17,592 nucleotides of DNA from an uncultured bacterium (GTDB lineage: Bacteria; Actinomycetota; Aquicultoria; SKW223; CALKMS01), in NCBI GenBank assembly GCA_938091145.1, contig CALKMS010000011.1, positions 1 through 17,592 on the forward strand, written 5' to 3'. Positions 8,060-15,162 of the stretch are shown here, piece by piece. The notes beneath the pieces are model-generated. The model ran no database searches and was not told the origin of the DNA. It saw only the letters and a program-made list of their open reading frames with translations. Made by a program: the position numbers and the translations under genes. The first letter of the stretch is position 1, and each line of letters opens with the position of its first letter.

Positions 8060-9259
8060 TTATTTATACTGTAAATTAAGCGTTCTGTCCGGGAAACCGG
8101 GAGCTCCACAACCCACACACGGTGCTCCCTGAGCTACACAAGTGGTATTAGAAGAAACCTCGCGGTTCCACTTTAAGCTAACACAGGGTGTATAAACACT
8201 CGGCCCCTGGCAACCCAACTGCTGAAGACAGCCTTGACGAGTGTCTCCAAAATAACGGTCGAAAACACCTAAATTATATTTTGGCAACCGAGGGCATGCC
8301 AAATGAATTGGTTGACCATATAGCCAGACATTTACACCCAAGGCCTTAGATAAAACCAGGGATTTCTTTGGGCGGCCAAGCGAATCAATGTTGGCTACCA
8401 GCTCGGCAACAGTGGGCTTCCAAGGATGTCCCGATGGCAAACGGCCGCCATAAGCCGAACCCAGTGCTTCCAGAGCATCAACCACCGTTAGAAGCAAAGC
8501 CTCTGGATGGCCCGGACAGGTCGGAATGCGAACAACTTTCTGTAAAAGGTTGTAACTATTTGCTGCCCAATCATCGGGAACCGGTCCAGCAAAAGCCGCA
8601 GTTGTGGTCATCCCACCTTCATACCGTCCGCTAACAGCATCGTATTTGCGGTTCATTGCAGCTGGGACACCACCGAATGAAGCACAAGTCCCATAAGCGA
8701 TAACCAGAGCCGCTTTTTTAGCAATTGCCTCGACATTGGAAGGCGAAGCAATTTCCTGTCCCGCTACATAACCGAGCCCGCAATATTTATCTTCGCTAGG
8801 AATAGTACCGTCAATGATTACCACAAAGCTACCGCCAGCAGCCGTGTTCTCATAATAATCGAGAATTGAAGCTGCTAACTCGCCTGCAGGACCCATTATT
8901 ACATTCATAAACTTCAGGTCAATAACATCAAGCAAAACATCGTCGACAGTTGAACTTGAAGCGTTGCTTCCGGCAGTGTAACCAGGTGAGTTTAAGGCTT
9001 TGGCTTGAACCAAACCAGTGGTGTCATAAATATTGTCACCGTTTATGTCAGTATAATCAACCTCACCAGCGAAAACACCAGCAAAAGCAGTAATACAACC
9101 CCCGCACACCTGATTTTGTATCCAAAGGACGGGCAACGTACCTAAAGCCGAAGGTTTAGCTAAAACCTCAGCCACCTTTTCCAGCTCTAGCTGGTTCAAA
9201 CCCATTGCTGCTGCCGTGGCACTTATAAACTTTATGAATTGCCTTCGGGTAATTCGCAC
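8060..9259 (-). CDS. [NiFe]-hydrogenase small subunit, Tat-exported
   Basis: Electron-transfer subunit with three FeS clusters (HyaA/HydA-like). The N-terminus R-I-T-R-R-Q-F-I-K-F is a Tat signal that would carry the folded heterodimer across the membrane. Proximal-cluster ligands are Cys52, Cys55, Cys192 (G-T-C-A-S-F-G-G-V) and Cys248 (P-T-C-P-G-H-P-E). Distal ligands are His319, Cys322, Cys344 and Cys350. The medial cluster has four cysteines, 359, 374, 381 and 384; Cys374 sits where [3Fe-4S] enzymes have proline, so a medial [4Fe-4S] as in [NiFeSe] hydrogenases is likely. No extra cysteines typical of O2-tolerant proximal clusters are seen. There is no C-terminal membrane helix, so contact with the membrane would need another protein. 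Residues 71-79 (D-I-N-G-D-N-I-Y-D) resemble a calcium loop. Start is GTG at 9259, a few bases after a GGGGGG-containing binding site. Its 399 residues include a short Ser/Asn-rich insertion. Confidence 0.92.
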   Translation of the reverse strand: MRITRRQFIKFISATAAAMGLNQLELEKVAEVLAKPSALGTLPVLWIQNQVCGGCITAFAGVFAGEVDYTDINGDNIYDTTGLVQAKALNSPGYTAGSNASSSTVDDVLLDVIDLKFMNVIMGPAGELAASILDYYENTAAGGSFVVIIDGTIPSEDKYCGLGYVAGQEIASPSNVEAIAKKAALVIAYGTCASFGGVPAAMNRKYDAVSGRYEGGMTTTAAFAGPVPDDWAANSYNLLQKVVRIPTCPGHPEALLLTVVDALEALGSAYGGRLPSGHPWKPTVAELVANIDSLGRPKKSLVLSKALGVNVWLYGQPIHLACPRLPKYNLGVFDRYFGDTRQGCLQQLGCQGPSVYTPCVSLKWNREVSSNTTCVAQGAPCVGCGAPGFPDRTLNLQYK

Positions 9260-9273
9260 TTCTTTCCCCCCTT

Positions 9274-9315
9274 TCAGAAAACATTAAAAGACTGGAAAAA
9301 TTTTTTCTTTTCCAT
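9274..9315 (-). CDS. Possible 13-residue leader peptide upstream of the hydrogenase
   Basis: A nearly perfect anti-16S match, AAGGAGGTGAT, lies at about 9312-9322 and overlaps an ATG at 9315 that opens a 13-codon frame (M-E-K-K-K-F-F-Q-S-F-N-V-F, stop TGA at 9276-9274), ending 14 bases before the hydrogenase GTG start. Four of the 13 residues are Phe. The spacing from GGAGG to the ATG is very short, so translation may be poor. It could be a coupled leader peptide, a standby ribosome site, or a leftover binding site. Confidence 0.22.
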   Translation of the reverse strand: MEKKKFFQSFNVF

Positions 9316-9377
9316 CACCTCCTTGTAATCTATGTTACTTATTGAAGTAAACCCCACCTCATCAGTCATTTCAATTT

Positions 9378-9391
9378 GTATCAACTGATAC
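9378..9391. promoter_or_regulatory. Palindrome GTATCA-N2-TGATAC near the hydrogenase transcription start
   Basis: Perfect 6-bp inverted repeat arms with a 2-base centre, placed just downstream of the -10 element of the predicted hydrogenase promoter, where a repressor could bind. It does not match the FNR box (TTGAT-N4-ATCAA). The regulator is unknown. Confidence 0.35.
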
Positions 9392-9398
9392 TTACTCA

Positions 9399-9427
9399 AC
9401 TCTAACAAAGCTTTACTTCTTTGTCAA
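9399..9427 (-). promoter_or_regulatory. Sigma-70-type promoter for the hydrogenase-formate dehydrogenase operon
   Basis: Perfect -35 TTGACA (9427-9422), a 17-base spacer and -10 TAGAGT (9404-9399, four of six matches). Transcription would start near 9392, leaving a 5' leader of about 130 bases before the small-subunit GTG. It is the best promoter match in this gap and is oriented into the hydrogenase cluster. Confidence 0.6.
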
Positions 9428-10101
9428 TACCCTTTTTGAAAAATTTTTAAAAAAATTTTTTCCTCCTTATCCTTCAAAATATGCTAAAAAAGCAATTTCC
9501 TTTTTAACTCTTCAGTTTTTTTTTGTCAAGTTTTTTTGAAAAAATTCTCATAATTTTTTCTCTTTTGTCCTATTACCGCAGATAAGATTTCTTTTGCTAT
9601 TTCTATTTAAATAATTGTAAGCCCACCTTCGACAGGTCCAAGGTAATTTCGCATTATTGCTTGTTGAATATGACAGGAAACTTTCGCTTGTTAAAATGAC
9701 CAAATCCCTCCCAACTACCCTTAAAAGAGAAAAAAATTCCTCTTTGGGATGAATTTTTCAACTGTTACCCCTCGTTTATCGGCTTTTTCGTTTTCTCCCT
9801 CATTATAAAAAGGTATTGAAAAAAAGATTGAAAAATCGTTATTTCTAGCAACCACCGCAGAAAGGAGTAAATTAATCCCAGCAGTTAACAAAGAGAGTGC
9901 TTCGCCTCAATTTGTTTTGCTTCCTGTAACTAAAGAATTTCTTGAAAAATTCAAGTTGCCTGCATTAATTAAAGATACCTACAACACCTAAAGGTTTCTG
10001 CCCTAAATAAAAGGAATCTAATAAAATTTTCCTTTTTAAAAATTTTTATTTCCTTGCTCAATAAAGAAATGAATTAAGACTTTTGAGTAAAATTTTACCA
10101 A
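9428..10101. other. AT-rich intergenic gap without a supported gene
   Basis: This stretch is rich in A- and T-runs. A second weak tandem promoter may lie at 9501-9529 on the minus strand (TTGACA, 17 bases, TAAAAA). The palindromes GTAAAATTTTAC (10087-10098) and TAAAAATTTTTA (near 10035-10046) follow the NHL gene stop, but being all-AT at their core they are poor terminators. A plus-strand stretch at 9809-9991 is open for 60 codons but has no ATG, GTG or TTG start with a binding site; it might be a gene remnant. No tRNA, CRISPR or recognisable riboswitch was seen. Confidence 0.5.
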
Positions 10102-11640
10102 TTACCCTTTTTCCTTCAGTTTTTCGGCTTTCTCCAGACCAAAAGTCACCAAAAATTCTTCATAGTCCATATTATAAATGTGAAGCCTATCAGCAATCTG
10201 CCTAATTTTTTCTTCCTCAACCAAAAGTAGCGGTCTTCTGGCTCCCCGGCGAGCAATCGCCAGAGTGATGGCAGTTTCCTCATCAACCTCATAAACCTCC
10301 TTTATCTTTTGGGCAAAGCTCTCGTTATATTTACCCGGCCTAAGTACTCTCTCAGCAGGAAAATCCTTTTCATAATAATCTTTAACCTTTTCATACAAAC
10401 TCGGCGTCACATAAACTTTCTTCATTTTCTCGTGTAAAGACTTCAAGCGACCATCAGCAATCACCCGAGCCAAAAAGTCCTCTTTGGCCACGTACTTCTT
10501 TCGCCAGCTCCACCAGAGCAATAACAAAAGTGGCAACAAAAGAATAGGGAGACAAGGAATATACTTCTTCGGCTTCGGCAAGGGTGCTTCCAGAGGCCAA
10601 GCCCAAACATCAACTCGATGGTTCCAAGTGTCAGCAACATATATATAACGACCATCGCAGTCAATCCCGTTAGGATGAAACATCTGCCCGAGATCAGCGC
10701 CAAGCATACCAAAGGTCAAAAGGGGTTTGCCATTTTGAGTATAAACCATTACATTGTGACCCATAGCATCAACAATATGAATTCGGCCCTTATAGCCAAC
10801 ATCAATTCCTCGCGGAATACCGCCAGTTAAAATCAAAAAAAGAAACTTTCCTGTTTTCTGGTCAAAGACCTGAACTCGGCGATTGTTACTATCGGTAACA
10901 AAAATTTTGTTGTTAACAGCCACCACCGAATTAGGAAAAGCAAAAAAACCGGGGAAGGTCCGTGACTGAAGCGCCTGCCCAACCTTTCCAACGCGAAGCA
11001 ATAGTTTGCCCGTTTTAGGATCAAAAATCAAAAGCTGATGATTAAGCTGAATATCAGTTACATAAAGCAAGCCTTTTTCGTCGAAAAAAATCCCTTCCGG
11101 CTGCCACTTCCAGCGTTTTCCTTCGGGCAAAAACTCCCCAACAAACTTACCAGTGGCTTCAAAAATATAAAGCTTTTCTGGCGGACCCTTATCAGATACC
11201 CAAACGCGGCCTTGAGAATCAAAAGCAAGGTAATGAGGGTATTTAAGCGTGGTCTTCCCCGCTTTATTAAAATCAAAAAGAAAATTTCCCCGCGAATCAA
11301 AAACAGCCACTCGATGATTACCTAAATCGGTTACATAAACATTTCCAGTAGCGGGGTGAACCTTAACATCCTGGGGGCGATTCATTGGTTTGGTGCGGGG
11401 CGTGCCATTAAAATAAAAAAGAAAATTGGGCGGAGCTATCGCTTTTCTTCGGCCAATCTCAACTGTCGGTAAAGGTGCTTCCCGACGTCTGAGAAAATAA
11501 ATAAAGTAGCTCAAAAGCAGGATGAGCAAAATCAAAAGAATGACAAGTATTAGCTGCTTACGCTTTTTACGACGTTCAGCTTCAAGCAAACGCTCAAACT
11601 TTAAATGTTTTTCTTCGATTTTTTCTTTTTCGTTTTCCAC
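10102..11640 (-). CDS. Membrane protein with extracytoplasmic NHL propeller and C-terminal cytoplasmic domain
   Basis: The 512-residue protein has a Lys/Glu-rich N-terminus (1-28), a transmembrane helix (29-49), an NHL beta-propeller (about 85-346), a second helix (about 362-378) and a cytoplasmic tail (384-512). NHL units show as repeated P-x-x-[VI]-x-[VF]-D..G-x-[VI]-[YWF]-V-[TSA]-D...N-x-R-V-x-V-[FW]; six or so copies are visible, including D-L-G-N-H-R-V-A-V-F (105-114) and D-T-W-N-H-R-V-D-V-W (337-346). Propellers of this type bind proteins or ligands, and neighbours of multihaem cytochromes often carry them. The tail, with D-E-E-T-A-I-T-L-A (453-461) and L-L-L-V-E-E-E-K-I-R (471-480), faintly resembles a PIN domain, but the last acidic position is Glu. 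The start is GTG at 11640, with GGAAAG upstream at moderate distance. It follows the TPR gene after a 112-base gap with a possible terminator, so it may have its own promoter. NHL is firm; function and the PIN similarity are uncertain. Confidence 0.8.
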   Translation of the reverse strand: MENEKEKIEEKHLKFERLLEAERRKKRKQLILVILLILLILLLSYFIYFLRRREAPLPTVEIGRRKAIAPPNFLFYFNGTPRTKPMNRPQDVKVHPATGNVYVTDLGNHRVAVFDSRGNFLFDFNKAGKTTLKYPHYLAFDSQGRVWVSDKGPPEKLYIFEATGKFVGEFLPEGKRWKWQPEGIFFDEKGLLYVTDIQLNHQLLIFDPKTGKLLLRVGKVGQALQSRTFPGFFAFPNSVVAVNNKIFVTDSNNRRVQVFDQKTGKFLFLILTGGIPRGIDVGYKGRIHIVDAMGHNVMVYTQNGKPLLTFGMLGADLGQMFHPNGIDCDGRYIYVADTWNHRVDVWAWPLEAPLPKPKKYIPCLPILLLPLLLLLWWSWRKKYVAKEDFLARVIADGRLKSLHEKMKKVYVTPSLYEKVKDYYEKDFPAERVLRPGKYNESFAQKIKEVYEVDEETAITLAIARRGARRPLLLVEEEKIRQIADRLHIYNMDYEEFLVTFGLEKAEKLKEKG

Positions 11641-11699
11641 TTCTAACTAACTTTCCTTTTCAGACTCAACTTAACTAATCACCAATATAATTACGATAG

Positions 11700-11723
11700 A
11701 AAAATGGGAGCTGAAACTCTCCA
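11700..11723 (-). terminator. Possible intrinsic terminator after the TPR gene
   Basis: On the minus strand TGG-A-GAG and CTC-CCA form a 6-bp stem with one bulged base and a 6-base loop, followed by five T (11704-11700). It sits about 30 bases past the TPR stop, in the 112-base gap before the NHL gene. The stem is short, so termination would be partial at best. Confidence 0.4.
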
Positions 11724-11752
11724 TCAGACAAAATCAGTCTACCCCAAGATCA

Positions 11753-12832
11753 TTATTTAACTCGGATCCCATTAGCTACTGCTTCTTCAATGCTCATCCC
11801 CATATTCATTCTTTTTAAAGCTGCTGGTCCAAGCACATTCTTTGGGTCTATCTTTGCCGCCTGCTGATAACTTTCTTTTGCTTCTTTTTTCTTACCTTGG
11901 AGTTCGTAAGCCATCCCAAGAAAATAAAAAGCTCGCGCATTTTTCGGATTAAACTTTGTTGCTAATAAAAGCTGCTGAGTGGCTTCCTTATACCTTTCCA
12001 AACCAAGATAAGCCACGCCAAGCTCAAAACAGTTCTTCTCATCCTGCTTCTTTCTAACTTTTTCTTCTAATAACTTTAAAAGCTGATCCTTTTTTTTGAC
12101 AACTTTTTCTACTCCAGGTGCATACTTTAAGGTCAAGTTGTACTCCCAAACCGCCTCCCCCAGCTGCCCATCTTTTTCCAAAGCTTTCGCCATTCCGAAG
12201 TGAGCATCAGCATACTTCGGATCCAATAAAGTCGCCTGTCGAAAAGCGGTAATTGCAGCCGAATAATTTCGGCTATCATAATGAATCCGCCCTAAAAAGA
12301 AGTAATTGTCTGAGTTAGCCCGGCCAATAGCTAAAGCTTTCGTAATGTAACGCAAAGCCTCTTTGTAGTCTTTTTTCTTCCAAGATAAATAAGCCATCTG
12401 ATAATAAGCTTCTTCCAACCATTTGTTTTCACGAGCAAAACCAGCTCTCTCGTAAAGCCTTATCTCCCTTTTAAAATACTTGCGAGCTTCAGCATCGTTC
12501 TTTTTCTTCAAATAAGCCAAGCCCAAATAAACTAGACACCCCTGATGTTCAGCATCGATTTTCAAACCTTCTTTTAACTGGGCAATTGCCTCGTCATAAC
12601 GCCCAAGAGCGAGATACCCGCGTCCCAAATTAAAGCGCGCATTAACATCCAAAGGATTTTGTCTAACCGCTTGCTCTAACTGCTTTATTCCGATACTAAC
12701 CGGAGAGGTCTCTTTGAGTTGGTAAAGATAATAAAGGTAAACGCCAGCAAAAGCAATAGCTACCGTGACTATAAGAACCACAACTAACTTGATTAGTTTA
12801 TTTAAATTTGCTTCGCTTTCTAAAAACTGCAA
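11753..12832 (-). CDS. Membrane-anchored TPR-repeat protein
   Basis: The 359-residue protein has one N-terminal transmembrane helix (about 13-37) and then a chain of about seven tetratricopeptide repeats, near residues 64-94, 98-130, 140-170, 175-206, 208-238, 265-296 and 300-331. These show the usual small/aromatic pattern, such as A-R-F-N-L-G-R-G-Y-L-A-L-G-R-Y-D-E-A. TPR arrays bind proteins and scaffold complexes; here it could help assemble or place the multihaem cytochromes encoded just upstream, but that is only context. The start is TTG at 12832, 7 bases after AAGGAG (12840-12845); no ATG nearby has a comparable site. The protein is very Lys-rich, like its right-hand neighbours. No enzymatic motif is seen. 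Confidence 0.82.
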   Translation of the reverse strand: MQFLESEANLNKLIKLVVVLIVTVAIAFAGVYLYYLYQLKETSPVSIGIKQLEQAVRQNPLDVNARFNLGRGYLALGRYDEAIAQLKEGLKIDAEHQGCLVYLGLAYLKKKNDAEARKYFKREIRLYERAGFARENKWLEEAYYQMAYLSWKKKDYKEALRYITKALAIGRANSDNYFFLGRIHYDSRNYSAAITAFRQATLLDPKYADAHFGMAKALEKDGQLGEAVWEYNLTLKYAPGVEKVVKKKDQLLKLLEEKVRKKQDEKNCFELGVAYLGLERYKEATQQLLLATKFNPKNARAFYFLGMAYELQGKKKEAKESYQQAAKIDPKNVLGPAALKRMNMGMSIEEAVANGIRVK

Positions 12833-13285
12833 AACCCAACTCCTTTGGTAAATTTTAAAAAGCTTAACCTTATTTTATTTAATTTTCAACAATAAACCAC
12901 AATTTCTCTTTTTATCGCCTCCTATAGCCAATAAACCAAGCCTTCCCTTTTACCTTTCCAAAAAACTAAACCCTTCTTTTTTTCAAAACAAACTCTGTAA
13001 TTGCTTACCCACAAAAAGCGAGGCTTGCAACAACAACCTTTTTAATCCCCCTAATCAAATCACCCTCATAAATAAAAGGGAAGGCAAAAAACTTATAAAC
13101 AAGGGGTAACAAATTGAAAAATTTATCTTAAAAGGAAAATTCTTCTCTTCCCTATTTCAAAGCGCCTCATTTTCTCTTTTCTTTTTAAAGGGAGGCCAGG
13201 GTTGGATTTTACACCTTGTGTCATAGAAAGCCGAAAAGCAAGCAAAATGAGATTTTCATTCAATTGTGCACTGTTTTGGCCCGTC
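12833..13285. other. Intergenic gap between the 22-haem cytochrome and the TPR gene
   Basis: About 450 bases, AT-rich. A TAGGAGGCGATAAAA stretch on the minus strand (near 12911-12925) looks like a ribosome binding site but leads only to very short frames. No convincing terminator follows the 22-haem gene: the only hairpins are short (ACAC-AAG-GTGT near 13211-13221, AAAAT-CTC-ATTTT near 13246-13258). No clear promoter for the TPR gene was found, although one is expected. No RNA gene was recognised. Confidence 0.45.
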
Positions 13286-15160
13286 TTAAGGGGTGAAAAT
13301 TAGCCGTCGTGTAGGGGTTCCGCTAACATGGCAGCGGCTACATAACTCTCCGTTATCAACTTCATAGCGAGCCACTAACTTGCCCAGACGTCTTTTCCCA
13401 TGGCATTCCTTGCAAAGTTCAAAGCTGAAACAGCCTTGACCTTTAGGATAAGTTCGGCCATGACACTCGAAACACTCAAAAGGTTCAGTCTGAGTCATAT
13501 CAAAATGGGCTCGATGAACCATTAATCCCCTTGAATAAAAAAGTTCAGCTAACTTCTTTTTGAAAGGGGGATGACACTTTACACATCCTTTTTTGTCGAG
13601 CAATCCACCGGTAACTTTTAAATGATGACACTCCTGGCAACTGCTTTCTAATTTGCTTAACTCCTCTTGATGGCAATTGCGGCAAATGTAACCAAAATTT
13701 TTCCCCTCTTCTTTGTGAAAACCAAGCCAAGCAACTGGATGAGGCATCACAACATGATGGCAACGATTGCAAAACTTAGTTTGCGAATGACAAGCGTAAC
13801 AAGAAGAAAGTGCATAGTTGTCTTTCCCATGTTCTCTTCTCCACTTTAATCGGTCCCGATGGTCTGGTGGAACCACAGCTTTTCTCAAATGGCAACTTTC
13901 GCAAGTCCACTGAGGATGACAAGAAGAACAAGTGTCTAAATCGGTTTTGGCCACCTGTCCATGAAGTTTTTTATTAAATGAAGGTGTATGGTATTTTGGG
14001 GCCTGGTAACGATAAGTTCGGCTGTGGCATAAGTTACATCGCTCCGAGGCAATTTTCCCCTGAGCGCCATGCTTGGCACTGTGACAGCTCGAGCAAATCC
14101 CCATTTCAACTCTTTTGACGCCTCCTTCAGCATGAGGGTGTTTCAAATGACAGATATAACAAGAAAAGCCTTGTTTAAAGTGGGGCCAGTGAGAAAAAAT
14201 TATGCCTGCCGGTTTTTGATTATCAATATCTTGATGGCAAGGCAAACATTCCCCAAACGAAACACTGTCTGAAAGCTTTATTTTAAAAGGTAATTTACCC
14301 TTCTTTTCTCCATCTAAGAGCTTCTGACTATCCTCAACAAAAGAAGACGACTTTAAAGAACCTAAAGAAGATTTTGGAGGATTAAAAAAGTGAGAATAAG
14401 GAGCTTTTTTGTTAAGATAAGCTGGGGGATGGCAAAGCGAACAGCCAGAAATATATTTTCCAAAAGAAGTGTATTTGAAATGACAATTTAAACAGCCAGT
14501 CGCTGGAATTGATCTGGTTTTTTCACCCTGGTGAGGAAAGTCTTGATGGCACTGAGCACAAACTGCTCCTCTTTCCAGGTGCGTCAGATGAAGAAAGCGT
14601 GGATTGGTTTTTGGAGTAGCGTCAAGATTGATATGGCAGGGGTAGCAATCAGCCATGGTAATTGGCAAAGAGACCTCAATCTCAGTTATTTTCTTCACTG
14701 CCATTTTGCTTGGCTCAAAGTAAGACTGAAAAAGAATGTTTTGACTAACATTAAACCGAAAATGAGATGAGGGTGGCTTTTTAGAAGCGATCTTTTGGTT
14801 GTGGCAAGTAGAGCAGTTGCTTATTTTCTTGTTACCTTGTCGGTCGTAAATAAAATGGCAAACCAGACAGCTTTCTGCTGAAACCATTTCGGTTTTATCG
14901 CCTCGATGGGGATAATTGGGATGGCAGCTTGAACAAACTACTCCTCTTTCAATGTGAGTTGAGTGTTGAAACTTGGGGTCTTTATCAATTTTACGGTCAA
15001 GATTTATATGACAGGGATAACAATTGGAAATGGTAACCTCACCCATGCTAAAAATCGACTTAAAATCAAAAACAACCTCCCGAGCAAAAACAAAATTTAA
15101 ATTGATCATCACAAGCAAAATAGTAAATAAGAGAAGAAAAGCAACCTTCTTCTTAAACAT
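13286..15160 (-). CDS. Exported 22-haem c-type cytochrome with three tandem four-haem repeats
   Basis: Extracytoplasmic electron conduit or storage protein. The 624 residues start with a signal peptide (MFKKKVAFLLLFTILLV..., cleavage likely after FVFA near residue 26) and contain 22 CXXCH motifs. Three related four-haem units occupy about residues 47-120, 172-244 and 305-378; each follows C-Y/L-P-C-H-x-x-[LI]-D ... H-x-x-H-x-x-x-G-x-x-C-x-x-C-H ... P-H ... C-x-x-C-H ... C-x-x-C-H. The remaining ten haems (411-611) are less regular and include closely packed pairs (C411/C420 and C454/C464). Cys577 is not part of a CXXCH motif. A start at ATG 15160 lies 2 bases after the upstream TAG, so it is the third gene of the right-hand operon. 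There are no transmembrane helices after the signal. Proteins of this kind carry electrons across the periplasm or cell surface; the exact partner is unknown. Confidence 0.9.
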   Translation of the reverse strand: MFKKKVAFLLLFTILLVMINLNFVFAREVVFDFKSIFSMGEVTISNCYPCHINLDRKIDKDPKFQHSTHIERGVVCSSCHPNYPHRGDKTEMVSAESCLVCHFIYDRQGNKKISNCSTCHNQKIASKKPPSSHFRFNVSQNILFQSYFEPSKMAVKKITEIEVSLPITMADCYPCHINLDATPKTNPRFLHLTHLERGAVCAQCHQDFPHQGEKTRSIPATGCLNCHFKYTSFGKYISGCSLCHPPAYLNKKAPYSHFFNPPKSSLGSLKSSSFVEDSQKLLDGEKKGKLPFKIKLSDSVSFGECLPCHQDIDNQKPAGIIFSHWPHFKQGFSCYICHLKHPHAEGGVKRVEMGICSSCHSAKHGAQGKIASERCNLCHSRTYRYQAPKYHTPSFNKKLHGQVAKTDLDTCSSCHPQWTCESCHLRKAVVPPDHRDRLKWRREHGKDNYALSSCYACHSQTKFCNRCHHVVMPHPVAWLGFHKEEGKNFGYICRNCHQEELSKLESSCQECHHLKVTGGLLDKKGCVKCHPPFKKKLAELFYSRGLMVHRAHFDMTQTEPFECFECHGRTYPKGQGCFSFELCKECHGKRRLGKLVARYEVDNGELCSRCHVSGTPTRRLIFTP

Positions 15161-15162
15161 TG

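Noticed and set aside
9669..9696. Plus-strand promoter (ATGACA, 16 bases, TAAAAT)
   Set aside because: No gene follows on the plus strand, and such matches are expected by chance in AT-rich DNA.
9809..9991. Plus-strand 60-codon open stretch in the large gap
   Set aside because: No start codon with a binding site and no recognised similarity; at most a remnant.
13005..13058. Minus-strand 17-residue signal-like peptide from a TTG codon
   Set aside because: Too short, weak start, and no conserved context; likely chance.
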